Of a stretch of 64,000 nt of DNA, positions 58,856 to 64,000 are shown in pieces. This stretch comes from Leptospira kirschneri serovar Cynopteri str. 3522 CT. Lineage in GTDB: Bacteria; Spirochaetota; Leptospiria; Leptospirales; Leptospiraceae. Position 1 is the stretch's first letter. Every line of letters starts with the position of its first letter. Below the pieces are notes generated by a model that was not told the origin of the DNA, did no database searches, and saw only the letters and a list, made by a program, of their open reading frames with translations. Position numbers and translations under genes: made by a program. Where the stretch lies: positions 140,001 through 204,000 of the forward strand of contig NZ_AHMN02000020.1 of NCBI RefSeq assembly GCF_000243695.2. The letters run 5' to 3'.

Positions 58856-60796
58856 TCAAACAACTTTTGCGGTTTGTAATACCACGGAACCGAATGCTGG
58901 AAGTTTTAGTTTTAAAATTCCTGTTTTTACAGAGTATTCTAAAGATTCTGGAACTTGTCCGGTCCAATAATCTATAAATTGTTTGGGTTTGGAAACGAAA
59001 GTAGTTTCGATTTCGATTGTATTTTCTACTTCGTTCGGGTTCCAGATTCCTAAAAAACCGGCGGGGTTGTAAAGTGCCGGTGGAAAAAGTCCGGAGCTGA
59101 TTCCTATCGGGATCGGGGTTTTGTTTTTACACTTGGCTCCTAGTTCTAAAGTTCTTTTTAAAAAAGTGAGTCTTTCTTCTCCGATTAGAGAAAGATCGTC
59201 GCTGATAAAAAGTATTCCTCCGCTTACTGCCATTACACTTGCCATCAATTGAGTTTGTGCGGTGGTCATTTTATTTTTACTTTCTCGAACTAAAAGACAG
59301 TCGGGATCGTTAATCCATAAATTTCTATGCATTGAAGAACGGTTGATATCGTTGATCAAGGCTCTTTCAGTACAAAGAGCGTGTTTGTCTTTGGATAAAA
59401 TCCTAACTTTTTCCCTTCCCCAAAAAGGAGCTACGTCGCAACTGATCCTCATCGCATCAAAAAGTCCGATCGAAGGATAGATAGGCGCCCCACATCCTAG
59501 TAAAAATATTTCTTTTCCTACTATCTTGCGGATGAACTTAATTACGTCCGTATAACGTTTGTGAGGTGAAACTCCTCGGTCGTAAGTCCAGCCAGGAAGT
59601 AAGGCTGCATATAAAAAGTCCAGTTTGAGATAGGAATAACCGAATTCTTTTACGATTGTTTTAAAAATGTTCTCTAAAAAATCCCTAGAAGTGGGATGGG
59701 TGACGTCTATACAATACGTGTGATCCATTCCCCAAAGAGGGTTCCAAAGCGCGGGGGTAGGTTTTCCGTCCCTATCTTTTAAAACAGCTTCTGGATATTT
59801 TTGGAAAAATTCGGATTTTTTTCGGACTAAAAAAGGAGCGAGCCAAATTCCAGGAATCAATTTTTCTCTTCGAATTTCCTCGGCTAACAGTCTCATTCCA
59901 CCCGGAAATTTATCGTTTGTAGTCAGCCAGTCTCCTATTTCTTTTTGGTAGCCGTCGTCTATCTGAAAGAATTGGATCGGAAGTTTTTTTTCCTTTATAA
60001 GAGAAAGATTTTTCAGAATGATCTTTTCGGATATTTTAGTATAGTATTGATACCAGGAACACCAACCGGTTGGAGCTGGAGTGGTAGTAAGTTTTACTTT
60101 ATGAGCTTTTCCTAATTCACTAAAATACTTTTTTAAGTGTAATTCTGGTTTGATGGTAAAACGAGAAATTCCTATTGGAGTCAGAGGGATTTTATTTCCT
60201 CTGAAATCTTCATAACGATAAAAATCGTAGATCAAAGAAATTCCAGAGTTAAAAATTCTAGGTTTCTTTTTAGAACTTTCTAATTCTTCTTTTCTGGAAG
60301 AAGAAATGACTCTAAACTTGACTCCTTGTTCTCCCGGACCGATCGCGCCCACAAAGTAATTCGGTTCTTTTGAAGAAGAAATTAAAAGGATCATTCCTTC
60401 GCTGTGCCAGTCTCCGTTTACGCCGGAATGGTTTGTGTAAAAATTCTCCTGACAATATTTTAGAAAGTCCAACTTTGGAGATTCGTCTACTTCTGAAAGT
60501 GGATAAACTCCGCAAAGGCTCCAGGATTGATAGCCGTGTTGAAAAATTTTAGGTTCGTTCAGTTGGTGTGGAGGAAGTTCGATTTCCAAGGTAAGTAATT
60601 CTGTTCCGGCCTTGGGTCTTTGTTCTCCGATCCATTCTAGATGGGGTTTGAAAGTTTCATTCTTTCCTGTTTTTTTATGCCCAAGAGAAAGTGAAAAATT
60701 TCGACAATCGCTATAGGTTTTAGTTTCTTTACCTGATATTTCAAAAGTGGATGTAAAGGAATTCTCATAGACTTTGTAGTTTAGAATGGCTCTCAT
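58856..60796 (-). CDS. GH36/GH27-type alpha-galactosidase-like glycosidase
   Basis: A 646-residue protein without a signal peptide, so cytoplasmic. The N-terminal beta-supersandwich (about 1-255) leads into a (beta/alpha)8 barrel. PTGWCSWYQYY (about 255), FQIDDGYQKEIGDW and GIWLAPFLV are clan GH-D motifs. The nucleophile is the Asp in YLKLDFLYAA, and the acid/base the Asp in RISCDVAPFW (R-x3-D). The C-terminus is a beta domain. GH36 enzymes cleave alpha-galactosides or related alpha-glycosides; divergent members have other specificities, so only 'alpha-galactosidase-like' is justified. It precedes the small lipoprotein gene by 57 bp on the same strand. Confidence 0.83.
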   Translation of the reverse strand: MRAILNYKVYENSFTSTFEISGKETKTYSDCRNFSLSLGHKKTGKNETFKPHLEWIGEQRPKAGTELLTLEIELPPHQLNEPKIFQHGYQSWSLCGVYPLSEVDESPKLDFLKYCQENFYTNHSGVNGDWHSEGMILLISSSKEPNYFVGAIGPGEQGVKFRVISSSRKEELESSKKKPRIFNSGISLIYDFYRYEDFRGNKIPLTPIGISRFTIKPELHLKKYFSELGKAHKVKLTTTPAPTGWCSWYQYYTKISEKIILKNLSLIKEKKLPIQFFQIDDGYQKEIGDWLTTNDKFPGGMRLLAEEIRREKLIPGIWLAPFLVRKKSEFFQKYPEAVLKDRDGKPTPALWNPLWGMDHTYCIDVTHPTSRDFLENIFKTIVKEFGYSYLKLDFLYAALLPGWTYDRGVSPHKRYTDVIKFIRKIVGKEIFLLGCGAPIYPSIGLFDAMRISCDVAPFWGREKVRILSKDKHALCTERALINDINRSSMHRNLWINDPDCLLVRESKNKMTTAQTQLMASVMAVSGGILFISDDLSLIGEERLTFLKRTLELGAKCKNKTPIPIGISSGLFPPALYNPAGFLGIWNPNEVENTIEIETTFVSKPKQFIDYWTGQVPESLEYSVKTGILKLKLPAFGSVVLQTAKVV

Positions 60797-60912
60797 AATC
60801 TCTATCGCTCATCTTTTTCTTTTTTCCGAATGGAAACTTTTCTATAATAAGAGAATTTCCACTTCGTATTTTTGATTCCCGAAAACCGCGTGGCACGGAT
60901 TATTATGAAATT

Positions 60913-62927
<2,015 letters not shown>

Positions 62928-62959
62928 ATCATATTTTTTTGAATATTCTTTTTTTATAA

Positions 62960-63048
62960 TATAAATGTTGAAAAATTAATTTTTTATCTGTTTCTATTTT
63001 ATGGAAACAATTTTGTTAATTGAACTATGGAATTTTCTAACAACTCTA
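62960..63048. mobile_element. MITE-like element, copy 5
   Basis: TA-bounded, 89 bp, arms TATAAATGTTGAAAAATT and AATTTTCTAACAACTCTA, with interior TTTTTATCTGTTTCTATTTT and TGTTAATTGAACTATGGAAT like other copies. It begins 33 bp past the radA stop. The rest of 62928-63275 is AT-rich with no other feature seen. Confidence 0.6.
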
Positions 63049-63275
63049 ATTTACTAATATGGTGTTCCTATTATTGTATAGGGGTTTTGATTTTATTAAA
63101 ATTGACTTTGGGATATAAAACTGGGATCCATAAATTTTTATCGCAAATGTTTATTTCAGAGTAAAGTATAGATTTATATTTCTGAAGTAGTTTTCAAAAT
63201 TACGTTACTATTGCTTTTATACACTGTAAGTATCAAAACGATTTAAAAAGTTAGAATTCAATTGGATCAAATTTA

Positions 63276-63872
63276 ATGACTTCGCAAGAATTAGAAATTC
63301 AAATTCAGAAATTCAAAAAGATCGTTCCTACTGAAATTACGAAAACTCGTTGGGAACATTCGATACGAGTGGCAGAAATCGCAAAAGAACTTGCAATCAT
63401 TCATAGTAAAGAGGAAGCGGGACTTGCTTATCTTGCCGGGATCGTACATGATATAACAAAACAAAAAACTTCAGAATTTCATAAAACTTTGTTCTTAGAA
63501 TCAGGACAGAATGAATTAGAACAACTTCCATCTGCCGCATGGCACGCATACTCTGCAGCGATTTATCTCAAGTCGCAATATAATTTACAAAACGAAAAAG
63601 TATTATCCGCAGTAAGAAATCATACTTTAGGAGCGGAAACTCCCGGACTTTTAGATCTAATACTCTACGCGGCCGATTTTTTAGGTTCGGAATACGCAGA
63701 AAAAAATCCGCATTATGCAAATTGGAAAGAACAAGCTAGAAAGAATTTGTATCAAGGTGTTTTGTGTAAAGCTAGAAATACAATAGAAGATTTAATCTCT
63801 TCCGAAAAGTCGATTCATCCTCGGACTGTTTTTACATACAATCTTGCAATCTCAAAATGTTTTTTATCCTAA
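63276..63872 (+). CDS. yqeK: HD-domain hydrolase, YqeK-like (Ap4A hydrolase)
   Basis: A 198-residue cytoplasmic protein with an HD metal-dependent phosphohydrolase fold: RWEHSIRVAEIAKELA (His28), LAGIVHDITK (His58-Asp59), AWHAYSAAIYL, AVRNHTLG and LILYAADFLG. This order and length match YqeK, which splits diadenosine tetraphosphate into two ADP. In other bacteria the gene usually sits with nadD and rsfS; neither is seen upstream here, and downstream sequence ends soon. The assignment to YqeK rather than another HD protein is good but not certain. Confidence 0.85.
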   Translation: MTSQELEIQIQKFKKIVPTEITKTRWEHSIRVAEIAKELAIIHSKEEAGLAYLAGIVHDITKQKTSEFHKTLFLESGQNELEQLPSAAWHAYSAAIYLKSQYNLQNEKVLSAVRNHTLGAETPGLLDLILYAADFLGSEYAEKNPHYANWKEQARKNLYQGVLCKARNTIEDLISSEKSIHPRTVFTYNLAISKCFLS

Positions 63873-63975
63873 AATATAAGAATATTTTAATTTTATAAAA
63901 TTATAAGCATTTCTGTTTCTCTATGTGTGAGCTTTATGCGCAGATTGTTTAGAGTACTGGATTTTTTCTGAAACA

Positions 63976-64000
63976 TAGAGTTATTGAAAATTACATAGTG
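63976..64000. mobile_element. MITE-like element, copy 6, cut by window end
   Basis: TAGAGTTATTGAAAATT followed by ACATAGTG matches the left end of copies 1 and 2. The rest lies outside the window. 63873-63975 is AT-rich with no other feature. Confidence 0.4.

Overview
The window looks like chromosome from a pathogenic Leptospira, most likely the L. interrogans group. The DNA is AT-rich. There are many lipoproteins with loose spirochaetal lipoboxes, a 23-residue-period leucine-rich repeat protein, a run of PAS-GGEEF proteins, an IS5-type element plus an IS982 relic, and long spacers full of short dispersed repeats. No tRNA, rRNA, CRISPR or phage module was seen. The species call is inference from content.

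Layout. 0.2-2 kb: MbnP-type lipoprotein, a Cys/His-rich exported protein and a STAS-like protein on the minus strand. 2.1-5.4 kb: O-antigen ligase-like protein and a GT2 glycosyltransferase. 6.5-9.5 kb: class III adenylate cyclase, YciI-like protein, LRR protein. 10.2-14.5 kb: ilvD, IS982 remnant, intact IS5-family element, exported alpha/beta hydrolase. 14.5-16.4 kb: gene-free repeat mosaic. 16.4-20.6 kb: fused acyl-CoA mutase icmF and a PlsC-like acyltransferase. 20.8-24.8 kb: PAP2 phosphatase, Wzx-like flippase and outer-membrane barrel as one coupled unit. 24.8-29.4 kb: response regulator/ATPase, then a three-gene exported set with a Deg-like protease. 29.6-33.9 kb: cysteine-less tandem rhodanese, a small protein, a GH31 lipoprotein and a DUF393 protein. 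34-39 kb: two 46-bp tandem arrays flanking a Kelch lipoprotein and a Bor-like lipoprotein/barrel pair. 39.3-42.3 kb: FecR lipoprotein, purM, ClC channel. 42.4-49.4 kb: seven consecutive diguanylate cyclases. 50.7-56.4 kb: pyk, then a divergent HDAC-like/unknown/REC-PP2C operon and a helical unknown. 56.5-60.8 kb: exported unknown, lipoprotein, GH36 enzyme. 60.9-63.9 kb: RNase D-like gene, radA, yqeK.

Themes. Signalling is heavily represented: one cAMP cyclase, seven c-di-GMP cyclases, two response regulators with partner-switching outputs (RsbW-like ATPase and SpoIIE-like phosphatase) and a STAS-like protein. A second theme is the cell surface: ligase, glycosyltransferase, flippase, barrels, lipoproteins and glycosidases. 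Housekeeping genes (ilvD, purM, pyk, radA, yqeK) sit between these blocks.

The spacers are the least explained part. I find a TA-bounded MITE-like family (six sites), a 46-bp unit that is tandem in two arrays and scattered elsewhere, four further families of about 90-120 bp, and a 247-bp element with 18-bp perfect inverted ends.
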